The notes under the pieces were generated by a model, which did not search any database, had not been told where the DNA came from, and saw only the letters and a list, made by a program, of their open reading frames with translations. A stretch of 49,821 nt of DNA from Dehalococcoidales bacterium (lineage in GTDB: Bacteria; Chloroflexota; Dehalococcoidia; Dehalococcoidales; UBA2162): contig JAUYHA010000125.1 in assembly GCA_030690265.1 (NCBI GenBank), positions 1-49,821 on the forward strand, in the 5' to 3' direction. Every line of letters begins with the position of its first letter. Position 1 is the first letter of the stretch. Shown piece after piece: positions 30,691 to 39,479 of this stretch. A program made the position numbers and the translations under genes.

Positions 30691-32526
30691 ATGAAACAGG
30701 AAATTGCTTGGTTAGCAGTAGGTAGTTTGTTGGTGCTATCCCTGGTGGCAGCCGCCTGCGCCCCGGCAGTAGTGGAAAAGCCTGAGGTAATGGAGAAGCC
30801 TAAGCCAGAGGTAACGGAAAAGCCAGAAGTGACTGAAAAGCCAGAGGTGGTGGAGCCGGCGGTGGAGAAACCAAAGTATGGCGGGGTGCTTAAAGTTGCC
30901 ACAACCCGTTCCATAGAACATTTTGAACCTGGGGGTTCGACTAGCCGGAGTCAGACTATACAGATAACTAACGAGTCGTTGGCGGGGTACGACTGGACTA
31001 AGGGGTTGGCCGGTGGCTATGGCACCGGTGAGACCACGATGACGATGAGGATGTACCTTGAGTGGCTAGATGTAGGTAACCTTGTCGAAAGATGGGAGTA
31101 TCCGACCAAGATAGAAGGCGATACAGGCACAGTCACCTATTATGTCCGTAATGGTGTCCACTGGGCGCTTAACCCGGAGAGCGAAGCCAGCCGCCTCGTC
31201 GGCGGGCGGGAGCTCACCGCTGATGATATCGCTAAAGAAATTATCAGGCAAACTCAAGACTCGACGACAGAGACCTATATGAAAAGCCCCTTTCTGGCTG
31301 AGGTGAAAATAACTTCCGCTCCGGGGATAGTTAAGGCTGAAATTCCCTGGGAGCGCTTTAGTGACTCCATAACCCGCCTTCGCTCTCGTATCTGGATTGT
31401 GCCGCCGGAACTGTTCGAGGAATACGGTGGTATGCGTGATTGGAAGAATTCTGTAGGTACAGGCCCCTTTATGCTCACTGATTTTATCCCCGGTGCTACA
31501 GTGACCTTCGTTCGGAACCCCAACTACTGGATGAAGGACCCCGTTGGTCCGGGCAAGGGCAACCAGCTACCCTACCTGGACGGGGTTAAGCTGTTCCTCA
31601 TCCAAGACAGGTCGACGGTAGAAGCGGCTTTCCGCACCGGTAAGATTGACCGGCTTGACGATTTTACCAGGGAAGGCCGTGAGTTTATGCTGAAGACGGC
31701 CCCGCAGCTGAAGTGGGTGTCAGACATCGGGTCTCCAACCGCCTGGCATATGAAGCTGGATAGACCGCCCTTCAGTGATATAAGAGTTCGCCGTGCCCTG
31801 ATGATGGCTATTGATTTTGAGGCGATATTGAAGGACCTCTACGGCGGTGAGGGCCAAATACTGGGCTATCCAATAGTGCTGGTTCCGGAATTTAAGGACG
31901 CCTACATGGGCCTGGACGACCCGAAGATGCCGGCATCAGTGAAGGAACTTTTTACCTATAACCCGGAGAAGGCAAAGCAACTCCTTGCCGAAGCCGGCTA
32001 TCCCGATGGCTTCAAGACCCAGATAACCATGGAGACCGGCGAGATTGACTACGAAGCAATAATTAAGGACATGTGGCGTAAGGTAGGTGTTGACCTTGAA
32101 ATTAAGCTGGTGGAGAGAGCGGCTTATACTGCTCTTCGGCGCTCGGCGGAATTTGAGGGGCTCTTTGGCACCGGTTCCCCCACTATGGGACAAACTTACG
32201 AACTGCCAAATGTTCAGGGCGATAGTGCCTTTAACCCCGCTCGCATCAATGACCCCGTGATTAACGAGACTTATGCCAAAGTACAAGCCGCTTTAATCCC
32301 TGGTATTGGTGCCGGTGAAGCTGAAGCTAATCGTCTCTACAGGGAGATGATGCTCCATGTCCTTGAGCAAGCTTATGGAATTCCCCGGGTTGTAGAGAAA
32401 ACGACCACTATGTGGTGGCCCTGGCTCAAGAACTACAGTGGTGAATCAGACTCAGGTTACGTTCGCGGGCACGTCTGGAACTGGGTCTGGATTGACCAGG
32501 ACCTGAAGAAGGCGATGGGCTACTAG
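30691..32526 (+). CDS. Family-5 solute-binding lipoprotein (copy 3)
   Basis: The protein has 611 residues. Lipobox VAAAC (Cys23), a linker of EKPEV/TEKPEV repeats, then KPKYGGVLKVATTR and the SBP_bac_5 body with VHWALNPESEASRLVGGRELTADDI, VGTGPFMLTDFIPG, VRNPNYWMKDPVGPGKGNQLPYLDGVK and NPEKAKQLLAEAGYPDGFKT. It ends WWPWLKNYSGES ... WIDQDLKKAMGY and is closest to copy 1 in the ligand half (MGQTYELPN versus IGQIYEMAN). The ribosome site is AAAGGGGGAAG. Confidence 0.92.
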   Translation: MKQEIAWLAVGSLLVLSLVAAACAPAVVEKPEVMEKPKPEVTEKPEVTEKPEVVEPAVEKPKYGGVLKVATTRSIEHFEPGGSTSRSQTIQITNESLAGYDWTKGLAGGYGTGETTMTMRMYLEWLDVGNLVERWEYPTKIEGDTGTVTYYVRNGVHWALNPESEASRLVGGRELTADDIAKEIIRQTQDSTTETYMKSPFLAEVKITSAPGIVKAEIPWERFSDSITRLRSRIWIVPPELFEEYGGMRDWKNSVGTGPFMLTDFIPGATVTFVRNPNYWMKDPVGPGKGNQLPYLDGVKLFLIQDRSTVEAAFRTGKIDRLDDFTREGREFMLKTAPQLKWVSDIGSPTAWHMKLDRPPFSDIRVRRALMMAIDFEAILKDLYGGEGQILGYPIVLVPEFKDAYMGLDDPKMPASVKELFTYNPEKAKQLLAEAGYPDGFKTQITMETGEIDYEAIIKDMWRKVGVDLEIKLVERAAYTALRRSAEFEGLFGTGSPTMGQTYELPNVQGDSAFNPARINDPVINETYAKVQAALIPGIGAGEAEANRLYREMMLHVLEQAYGIPRVVEKTTTMWWPWLKNYSGESDSGYVRGHVWNWVWIDQDLKKAMGY

Positions 32527-32558
32527 AGCGGAAACTCTGGTAAGTAAGGAGGGTAAAT

Positions 32559-34397
32559 ATGAAAAGGAAAGTTATCTGGCTGATAGCCGGTAGCTTGTTG
32601 GTGCTATCCCTGGTGGCAACTGCTTGTGCTCCGGCAGTGGTGGAAGAACCAGAAAAGCCGGAGGTAACGGAGAAGCCAGAAGTGACTGAAAAGCCAGAGG
32701 TGGCAGAGCCGGTGGTGGAGAAACCAAAGTATGGCGGGGTGCTTAATCACATTTATGACCGCGACATACTTGATTTTGATGATATTGTCGGCCAGCCTCA
32801 TCGGGCGTTTACTATGATGCTAACTAACGAACCCCTTGTTAGTGGCGACTGGGCTAAGGGACCCGCCGGCGGCTATGGCACCAACGAGTATAGCTGGTCG
32901 GACAAAGCGGTAAAGTATGACCTTTTGGCCGGCTATCTGGCGGAAAGCTGGGAGTTCCCTAAGAAGCTGGAAGGTGATAGAGCCACTCTCATCTTTAATA
33001 TCCGTAATGGGGTGCACTGGGCACTTAACCCGCAGAGCGAAGCCAGCCGCCTAGTCGGCGGGCGGGAAATGACCACTGACGATGTCCTCTTTTCTATGAA
33101 GCAGGTCATTACTAACCCGGGGGCTTATATTTACCGCTCCAACAAGGAGCTCAGGAACGCCACTATAACCTCCCCGGCTCCGTGGACAGTTAAGGTTGAA
33201 GTTGACTGGGGAGCGCTTGGGACAGGCATTCAGCGCTTTGCCGGTACTGTCCACATCGTACCGCCGGAGGTGGTAGCGAAATACGGCACGATGCTTGACT
33301 GGCGGGTCTCAGTAGGCACTGGTCCCTTTATGCTCACTGACAATATTCACGGGAGCACCGCCACTCTAGTGAGGAACCCTAACTACTGGATGAAGGACCC
33401 CGTTGGTCCGGGCACGGGCAACCAGCTACCCTATCTTGATGGCGTTAAGTTCTTAATTATACCTGACAAATCTACCCAACTGGCTGCCCTGCGCACCGGC
33501 AAGGCTGATGGGTATGCTACCAGGGGGAGCCTGAGCTGGGAAGAGGGTCTCATCTTAAGGAAGACGACGCCGCCGTTTCTTATGTTGAAACCATTGGAGG
33601 CACCAGGAGGAGGGCCACCTGTTCAGTTCAAGTTAGACAGACCACCCTTCAATGATATCCGGGTGCGCCGGGCAATGCATCTGGCAATTGATTTTGAGAC
33701 CATCAACAACGAGTTATACGAAGGTCTGGGCTTGATACACTCTTACCCGGTAGACCCTCAGCTTTTCCCCGAAGCCTTCATCCCCCTTGATGACCCTGAG
33801 ATGCCAGCATCAGTAAAGGAACTCTATAGCTATAACCCGGAAAAGGCAAAGCAGCTCCTTGCCGAAGCTGGCTATCCCACGGGTTTCAAGACCAATCTGG
33901 TAACCGGAAGCTTCACCGATGTTATTGACTACTTCTCGATATATGTGGATTACTGGCGCAAGATAGGTGTTGAGGTGGAGCTTCGTCCCAAGGAGGAAGG
34001 CACTTTGTCTAGCATTCAAGCTACTTATGACTTCGACGGGATGATGCACACCAAGTCTATGTCCTCAGACCGCATGTACTCGCTGGGCTATTGGTATGGG
34101 GGAACTATGAATAACCAATCTCAGATTAACGACCCTGTAGTTAACGAAGCGTTTGGCAAGATACAGAGTGTCGTTGCATTCGACACAGATGAAGCTGGCC
34201 GTATCTTCAGAGAGCTGGAGAAGTATGCCCTTGACCAGGTTTGGGCTATCCCGGAGATTGGCGAGCCGGCCTGGATTTCCTGGCCGGTCTGGTTAAAGAA
34301 CTATAGCGGCGAGAAGTTTGTTAGTTTCTCCATAACCAAAGACTTCTATCGCTGGGTCTGGATTGACCAGGAACTGAAAAAGAGCTTGGGCTACTAG
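32559..34397 (+). CDS. Family-5 solute-binding lipoprotein (copy 4)
   Basis: The protein has 612 residues. Lipobox VATAC (Cys23) and a linker nearly identical to copy 3 (PEVTEKPEVTEKPEVAEP). The body keeps VHWALNPQSEASRLVGGREMTTDDV, VGTGPFMLTDNIHG and NPEKAKQLLAEAGYPTGFKT; the end is NYSGEKFVSFSITK ... WIDQELKKSLGY. It follows copy 3 by 32 bp with its own ribosome site (AAGGAGGG), so the two are cotranscribed. The aromatic/positive ligand-facing segment differs from copy 3, suggesting different solutes. Confidence 0.92.
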   Translation: MKRKVIWLIAGSLLVLSLVATACAPAVVEEPEKPEVTEKPEVTEKPEVAEPVVEKPKYGGVLNHIYDRDILDFDDIVGQPHRAFTMMLTNEPLVSGDWAKGPAGGYGTNEYSWSDKAVKYDLLAGYLAESWEFPKKLEGDRATLIFNIRNGVHWALNPQSEASRLVGGREMTTDDVLFSMKQVITNPGAYIYRSNKELRNATITSPAPWTVKVEVDWGALGTGIQRFAGTVHIVPPEVVAKYGTMLDWRVSVGTGPFMLTDNIHGSTATLVRNPNYWMKDPVGPGTGNQLPYLDGVKFLIIPDKSTQLAALRTGKADGYATRGSLSWEEGLILRKTTPPFLMLKPLEAPGGGPPVQFKLDRPPFNDIRVRRAMHLAIDFETINNELYEGLGLIHSYPVDPQLFPEAFIPLDDPEMPASVKELYSYNPEKAKQLLAEAGYPTGFKTNLVTGSFTDVIDYFSIYVDYWRKIGVEVELRPKEEGTLSSIQATYDFDGMMHTKSMSSDRMYSLGYWYGGTMNNQSQINDPVVNEAFGKIQSVVAFDTDEAGRIFRELEKYALDQVWAIPEIGEPAWISWPVWLKNYSGEKFVSFSITKDFYRWVWIDQELKKSLGY

Positions 34398-34434
34398 GTA
34401 CAGGCTGATGAGAAAGTCAAAGAGTTTAACCTTG

Positions 34435-34463
34435 GCTGGGTGGTGGGGTAACTATCACCCAGC
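34435..34463 (+). other. Hairpin in the gap after binding-protein copy 4
   Basis: GCTGGGTGGT and ATCACCCAGC pair over 9 of 10 bases. No T run follows. The gap 34398-34603 has no gene. It could be an mRNA-end stabiliser or weak terminator. Confidence 0.35.
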
Positions 34464-34603
34464 TGAGGGGGGAATAAAAAACCAGCAAGTTGAGTGTGAA
34501 GGCTATGCCGGAGTTAGCTAAAGCAAACCAGAGATAGGTAAGAAGGTTAAGCTTTAGAACAGATTCCTAAAATCTTAGATTTTTATTAAGAGAGGTAGGA
34601 ATT

Positions 34604-35818
34604 ATGGTTTTATATCACGACTACGAAGGAGAGTTTCAGGAAGCTACCAGGGATGATGTGGTTCAATTGGGGAGAGTCTATAAGAGCCGACCCTCCCCTT
34701 ATGAGGTGTATATGGAGGAGGAAAACATTCCGATTTATCGAGAAATCGGGGTGTACGATGCTCGGCAACTACCTCTAGCACCATGGAAGCGGATGGGGGG
34801 GCAAGGTACCTTTCTTCAGCTCGATGGGAGTGGGGGTAAATATGCTGTCGAGGTGCCTGCTGGTGGGGCGCTGAACCCGGAACGACACATGTACGAGGAG
34901 CTTTTTTTGGTCATCGAGGGGCGGGGCAGTACCGAGGTCTGGCGAGAGGGGAGCTCGAAGAGGCTAACCTTTGAGTGGCAACCTTATAGTGCCTTTGCCA
35001 TCCCCCTCAATGTGTGGCACCGGCTGGTGAATGCTACCTCCAGTCCGGCGCTGGTGCTGGCTTCCACCAATGCCCCGGCGGTGATAAGCTTATTCCCAAC
35101 CCGGAGCTACATCTTTGAAAATGCCCATGAATTCCCGGAACGATATGACGAGAGCGAGGATTACTTTAAACCCCAGCTTGATAAGTTTGTGGGAACAGAG
35201 GTGGGAAAGGCGGTGGTTCGCACCAACCTGATTCCTGATGTGAGCCGGTGTTACCTACCGCTGGTCAATCTGCGAGGTGCCGGTCATAGACGCCTGGGGC
35301 CTCAGATGGCGGGACGAAGGGGCGGTGGTTTTATAGCTGAGTATCCTATCGGGCGCTACTCTATGGCACACTACCACGCCTCCGGCCCGACTCTGGTTTG
35401 TCTCAGGGGTAAGGGCTACACCTACACCTGGCCCTTCGAACTGGGTAAGCGCCCCTGGGAAGCTGGTAAGGGTCATCTGGTCAAGCGCCAGGACTATATT
35501 CCAGGCGGTATGGTTTCAGCCGCTCCGGGCGGTGGTAACTGGTATCACCAGCACTTTGGCTGCGGTTCGGATGTCTTTAGAGTGATGAATATTGGTGGTG
35601 GGGGTGGTGGCGACCGTGAACATATAGCTGGACTTACCAGAAAAGCCGGCGACGAAGTCACCTACGGCGAGAACGTTGTCCCTTATCCTCGAGAGGACCC
35701 TCACATCCGGAAAGAATACCAGGAGACTCTGGCGAGAGATGGCGTAGAATTTACCATGCCTGAGTCAGTATACCGGGAAGAAACCTCCCCTGCTGGGCTG
35801 AATGTAGCAGGGCTTTAA
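34604..35818 (+). CDS. Bicupin protein (copy 1)
   Basis: The protein has 404 residues with two cupin halves. Half 1 has GGALNPERHMYEELFLVIEGRGSTEVW with His and Glu in the metal positions, then PLNVWHRLVNA. Half 2 has GRYSMAHYHASGPTLVCLRGKGYTYTWPFELG and later NWYHQHFGCG. The bicupin layout occurs in gentisate-type dioxygenases and oxalate decarboxylases, but I cannot place it in either. A metal (iron or manganese) enzyme or binding protein is likely. It is 72% or so like copy 2 by eye and adjacent to it, so they arose by tandem duplication. Confidence 0.8.
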   Translation: MVLYHDYEGEFQEATRDDVVQLGRVYKSRPSPYEVYMEEENIPIYREIGVYDARQLPLAPWKRMGGQGTFLQLDGSGGKYAVEVPAGGALNPERHMYEELFLVIEGRGSTEVWREGSSKRLTFEWQPYSAFAIPLNVWHRLVNATSSPALVLASTNAPAVISLFPTRSYIFENAHEFPERYDESEDYFKPQLDKFVGTEVGKAVVRTNLIPDVSRCYLPLVNLRGAGHRRLGPQMAGRRGGGFIAEYPIGRYSMAHYHASGPTLVCLRGKGYTYTWPFELGKRPWEAGKGHLVKRQDYIPGGMVSAAPGGGNWYHQHFGCGSDVFRVMNIGGGGGGDREHIAGLTRKAGDEVTYGENVVPYPREDPHIRKEYQETLARDGVEFTMPESVYREETSPAGLNVAGL

Positions 35819-35842
35819 TTTAACAGAAGGAGGGGTTGGGTT

Positions 35843-37030
35843 ATGGTTCTGCAACGTGAGTATCAAGAAGAGTATCGTGAGCCGACAAGAGATGATGTGG
35901 TGGCAAGCGGAAGGCGTTATAAGGCAATGCCGTCTCCTTACGAAGTGTATATGGAGGAGGAAAACATCCCGATTTATCGAGGCATTGGGGTATACGATGC
36001 CCGGCAATTGGCTCTGGCACCGTGGCGGCGGATGGGTGGGCGAGGCACCTTTATTGAACTTGAAGGACAAGCGGGTATATGGGGGATATATGTCGTAGAG
36101 GTGCCACCCGGCGGGGTGTTGAATCCAGAACGGCACATGTACGAAGAAATCTTTCTGGTCTTGGAAGGGCGGGGCAGCACTGAGGTCTGGCGGGAAGGGA
36201 GCTCAAAGAAGCAGAGCTTTGAGTGGCAACCGTGGAGTAGATTTTCCATTCCCCTTAATGTGTGGCACCGCTTAGTGAATGCCACTTCCAATCCGGCACT
36301 CGTGCTGGTGTTCACCAGCGCTCCCACTCTGATGAAGTTATTTCCGACCCGGAGGTTCATCTTTGACAATCCCTATGAGTTCTTAGAGCGATATGACGAG
36401 AGCGAGGATTACTTTAAGCCCAGGGATGAGCTAGTGGGTACGGCAAGGGGACTCGCCGCCGTTCGCACCAATCTGATGTCGGATATCAGCCACTGTTATT
36501 TGCCTTTAGCTAATACTCGGGGTGCCGGTCACAGGCGCCTGGAGCCCTGGATGGCAGGTAATACCTTTTTTGGCGGCGGTTTCATTGCTGAATATCCTAT
36601 CGGGCGCTACTCCATGGGACACTACCACGCTTCCGGACTGGTTCTGTTTTGTCTCAGGGGTAAAGGCTACACTTACACCTGGCCCTTAGAACTGGGCAAA
36701 CGTCCCTGGGAGGCTAGCAAAGGTCATCTGGTCAAGCGTCAGGACTATATTCCGGGTGGCATGGTGTCAGCGGCTCCAGGCAGTGGTAACTGGCTCCACC
36801 AGCACTTTGGCTGTGGTAAGGATGTCTTCAGGATAATGGCTATGGGTTATATTCCTACTGGGCATTTGGGAGTTGCCAGGCAAGCCGGCGAGGAGGTCGT
36901 TGAAGGCAGCAATGCTATTCCCTATCACGAAGAGGACCCTTTCATCCGGAAAGAATACCAGGAGACGATAGCCAAGGACGGTATTAAATTCACCCTACCC
37001 CAGGAGCTGTTCCAAGCTCCACCGACATGA
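35843..37030 (+). CDS. Bicupin protein (copy 2)
   Basis: The protein has 395 residues and follows copy 1 by 24 bp with its own AGAAGGAGGGG ribosome site. The same motifs are kept: GGVLNPERHMYEEIFLVLEGRGSTEVW, PLNVWHRLVNA, GRYSMGHYHASGLVLFCLRGKGYTYTW, NWLHQHFGCG. The regions between (NTFFGGG insert; MAMGYIPTGH versus the Gly-rich loop of copy 1) differ, which may change substrate access. It is the last intact gene of the plus-strand cluster; binding-protein remnants follow. Confidence 0.8.
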   Translation: MVLQREYQEEYREPTRDDVVASGRRYKAMPSPYEVYMEEENIPIYRGIGVYDARQLALAPWRRMGGRGTFIELEGQAGIWGIYVVEVPPGGVLNPERHMYEEIFLVLEGRGSTEVWREGSSKKQSFEWQPWSRFSIPLNVWHRLVNATSNPALVLVFTSAPTLMKLFPTRRFIFDNPYEFLERYDESEDYFKPRDELVGTARGLAAVRTNLMSDISHCYLPLANTRGAGHRRLEPWMAGNTFFGGGFIAEYPIGRYSMGHYHASGLVLFCLRGKGYTYTWPLELGKRPWEASKGHLVKRQDYIPGGMVSAAPGSGNWLHQHFGCGKDVFRIMAMGYIPTGHLGVARQAGEEVVEGSNAIPYHEEDPFIRKEYQETIAKDGIKFTLPQELFQAPPT

Positions 37031-37086
37031 GAAGGAAGAAAAATTATAACGCAGGCAATCTTGATAAAGAGTTAGCTGCAAAGCCA

Positions 37087-37195
37087 AGTAACGAAACACT
37101 CCTCATTGGGCGATTGGAATCAGGTACCCGCAGGGGGTTATGGAGTTGGTCGGACTAGCTTTATAGCGAAGGTAGATCTCAAGGGCCTTTTTCAC
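37087..37195 (+). pseudogene. Solute-binding protein remnant
   Basis: SNETLL in one frame and, after a one-base shift, GDWNQVPAGGYGVGRTSFIAKVDLKGLF. This matches the stretch NE(P/V)L...(S/Y)(G/D)W(A/T)KGPAGGYGT of the four intact binding proteins (about residues 93-125). Downstream to 37364 is AT-rich sequence with nothing recognisable. Confidence 0.8.
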
Positions 37196-37364
37196 GTATC
37201 TTTAAATAAGGATAAAATTTATAATTTAAAAATAGGTGAAATTCACACCATTTTATTAATTTTTCTCGTTCTGTTTTGCCCTCGTACAGCCTTTCTTTAC
37301 CAGGTTAAGGCATTCTCTGATGGCCTTGGTAAAATTGCGGTTGATACCCTAAACCTAAGTCAGA

Positions 37365-37422
37365 GGCTCGTATTATTGAACACATAACCGATTGGTCGCA
37401 GGTTCGAATCTTGCCGAGCCCA
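37365..37422 (+). pseudogene. tRNA remnant with CAT anticodon region, D-arm lost
   Basis: The 3' half of a tRNA is intact: CAT at 37383-37385, CCGAT as the anticodon 3' stem, TGGTC, the T arm GCAGG-TTCGAAT-CTTGC (37398-37414) and the acceptor strand CGAGCCC-A (37415-37422). GGCTCG at 37365-37370 could be the 5' acceptor strand, but only 12 bases remain where the D arm and anticodon 5' stem should be. Confidence 0.65.
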
Positions 37423-37440
37423 CTTTCGAAGATAAAATTC

Positions 37441-37600
37441 CAAAAACCCCGCAACCACTACCGAGGCGTTACAAGCGGTGCAGCGGATATATCAACGCGC
37501 TGCGGAAATAAAAGCTCAGGAAGGAGGGCACTAATGCTGACGTTTTACACCATCTTTCGGGAGAGCGCTCCGACCCTCAGGAAAGAAATAAGGGTCTGAC
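37441..37600 (+). other. Small open frames with ribosome site, possible element remnant
   Basis: One frame ends ALQAVQRIYQRAAEIKAQEGGH then TAA at about 37533, and the overlapping AGGAAGGAGGGCACTA ribosome site leads into ATG 37534, MLTFYTIFRESAPTLRKEIRV (22 residues). This looks like the end of one gene and the start of another from a degraded unit next to the tRNA remnant. I cannot assign either. Confidence 0.3.
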
Positions 37601-37626
37601 CCGTCAGCAACGCCAGGTAAGGCGAT

Positions 37627-37935
37627 TTGCCGAGAGACCTGGCCGGACGGACCGCACTGACGTCAATATTACTTTTCAGCTTCGTCCTGGCAGCCGTTCT
37701 ATTTATTGTATCCGACAGTTTCGTGGCTATTATCGGTACTTCTGAAAGTATTCGGTTAACAACATCCCAGTTCCTTAAAATCAAAACCGCGACCATCCCC
37801 TTGTTCCTATTTAGTTTGGCCTCAGTTATCATCGTCGAAACCGTAAACCGCAAGCGGTACATACTAATAATTGCTGTCCTGCAGGTAGCATACCAGTTTA
37901 TCTTCGACAGCCTTTTCTATGGAGGATATCCATAC
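37627..37935 (+). pseudogene. MATE-type transporter fragment
   Basis: About 100 residues of membrane protein (ILLFSFVLAAVLFIVSDSFVAIIGTSESIRLTTSQFLKI ... SLASVIIVETVNRKRYILIIAVLQVAYQFIFDSLF) resemble an internal piece of MATE multidrug exporters. There is no ribosome site or natural start. The frame runs into sequence belonging to a minus-strand gene from about 37935. Confidence 0.6.
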
Positions 37936-38398
37936 CCATCTCCCTTTCAAATACTACTCCGCTACGACTCGTCTCTCCCCATCCAGCCTGGTCCCATTCA
38001 GCAAAGGGCCAGATTGTAGCCAGTGTGGCAAAACCGTAGTCCTGTGCCTGCTGGATATATCTATCCACCTCACGCCAGTCATATTCCCCTTTTTGCCTCT
38101 CAATCCTGCCCCAGATAAAGGGGCCCGGGTGCGGCCTGTCCCACCTTATTCCCAGTTCGCTCAGTTCTTCGGCATCAAAGGTAGTTCCTAGAAAGCCAAA
38201 GTGCGCTGAGAGAATTTCGTCAGACAGTGTTGATGCCCCTGCACTGCTTGTCACTTCCGAGGAGGATGCCGGTGTTCGAGATGGATTCCCTGGTGTCTCC
38301 GGTGGCTCAGTCACTCGTGGGGTACAGGCAGCAGTCCATATTAAGCCCAAAGCCACCACAAACGTGAGGAGAATTCCAACTGTTTTCTTTGTTTTCAT
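37898..38398 (-). pseudogene. Truncated lipoprotein glycoside hydrolase-like gene
   Basis: From ATG 38398 the frame gives a lipoprotein signal (MKTKKTVGILLTFVVALGLIWTAAC), a Pro/Ser/Thr linker and the start of a TIM-barrel (LGIRWDRPHPGPFIWGRIERQKGEYDWREVDRYIQQAQDYGFATLATIWPFAEWDQAGWG), as in glycoside hydrolases. After about residue 130 the sequence changes character and stops. The barrel and its catalytic acids are missing. ATG 38440 is an alternative start without a ribosome site. Confidence 0.65.
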
Positions 38399-38467
38399 GC
38401 CAACTGTCCAAGCTAGTGCCATGCTGGCATTATAGACCATATTTCACAGAAGCAAAAGATTTCGAGA

Positions 38468-38697
38468 TGGCAAAGCTATTTCAACTGGGCGAGCCTGTGG
38501 CAAGAAGACCACGGAAATCGCTCTCCGTGCCTCTCACCCAGCACCATCTGGCCTGCATTGTGGGTTGTTCGAGATAGGTGCTGAACGCATTTCTCCAGGA
38601 GTTAATTAAGAAAGGTATTTTCAAGATAGAAAAACGCCGCATCAGAGTGCTGAAACCACGAAAGCTCATTGACAACAGCTATGCAGAACCTGTTTAA
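38468..38697 (+). pseudogene. Crp/Fnr-type HTH fragment with in-frame stop
   Basis: The frame reads KLFQLGEPVARRPRKSLSVPLTQHHLACIVGCSR, a TAG at 38575-38577, then VLNAFLQELIKKGIFKIEKRRIRVLKPRKL. This is the C-terminal helix-turn-helix of a Crp/Fnr regulator (LTQxxLAxxxGxSRxxVxxxLxxLxxxGxI pattern). The cyclic-nucleotide domain is absent and the recognition helix is interrupted. Confidence 0.75.
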
Positions 38698-38705
38698 TAA
38701 AAATT

Positions 38706-39176
38706 ATGGAACAAAAAGATACTATAAACCGCTGGTACCGTACCGCCTGGGGCAGGCTGAAATTTGAACTGGCCGGTCTGGCCTTTGCTATGAAAAACGG
38801 CTTCTATCCGGAAGACTACGCCCGGCATCTCCACTCTAACGGAGCGGTGAAGTGGATGGGTGCAGAGGCTCCCACTGTGCGGAACTATTTGCTTAAGGAG
38901 GCTGAAGCCTTCCAAACCCTCTATCCGCAGGTAAATTTTGAAATCAGCAGGATTAAAGATGATAAGGCGGAGTTGATTTTTTGCCGGGGGACCTGCCTGG
39001 GAGGATGGGGCAAGAACCAGTGGGGTATGGCTCACCGCCTGGGGCTGGGCAAAGGCCATGTCTGCCGCTACTGCCGGCAAGCCTTCCGCTCCTGGTCCGC
39101 CCAGCTTGGATTAAAAGCGCTGCCAATGCCACGGACGGATGAGACCTGCATTCTCACCGTTGAAAAGGCCGACTGA
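38706..39176 (+). CDS. Hypothetical 156-residue protein
   Basis: The protein is MEQKDTINRWYRTAWGRLKFELAGLAFAMKNGFYPEDYARHLHSNGAVKWMG ... LIFCRGTCLGGWGKNQWGMAHRLGLGKGHVCRYCRQAFRSWSAQLGLKALPMPRT. Four Cys in two groups (CRGTC and CRYC) suggest metal or redox chemistry. It begins with helices and ends with a predicted strand (ETCILTVEKAD). Its base composition matches its neighbours and it looks intact. It sits just after the Crp-type fragment. Family not recognised with confidence. Confidence 0.65.
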   Translation: MEQKDTINRWYRTAWGRLKFELAGLAFAMKNGFYPEDYARHLHSNGAVKWMGAEAPTVRNYLLKEAEAFQTLYPQVNFEISRIKDDKAELIFCRGTCLGGWGKNQWGMAHRLGLGKGHVCRYCRQAFRSWSAQLGLKALPMPRTDETCILTVEKAD

Positions 39177-39479
39177 TTGTACATAATAAGGTTTGCAGAT
39201 AATTTCCTTAACCCGCATATCGGAGAAGTCTTGAGTATTGACCGGCTTAAGAAACAATAGTGATTTTTTAATATGCTGCTCTCAGGAATATCGGTGTTGT
39301 CGGAAAACAGCCAATCAGCTCGCCTTCACCACTTATGAAGCCTCGCTCAAGCTCTTAAGGAAACAGAAGCAGACAGATACAGTCTTTCTCCGGTACTGGA
39401 GCCGCTCGTCAGTCTGACAACCGACCTCCAGTCAGGCATTCAGTGGCAGCATGTTACGCGTGTCGATGGGGGTGGGCTT

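Noticed and set aside
37106-37387. A 93-residue gene at 37106
   Set aside because: Its beginning is a binding-protein remnant after a frameshift and the remainder is AT-rich random sequence running into the tRNA remnant.
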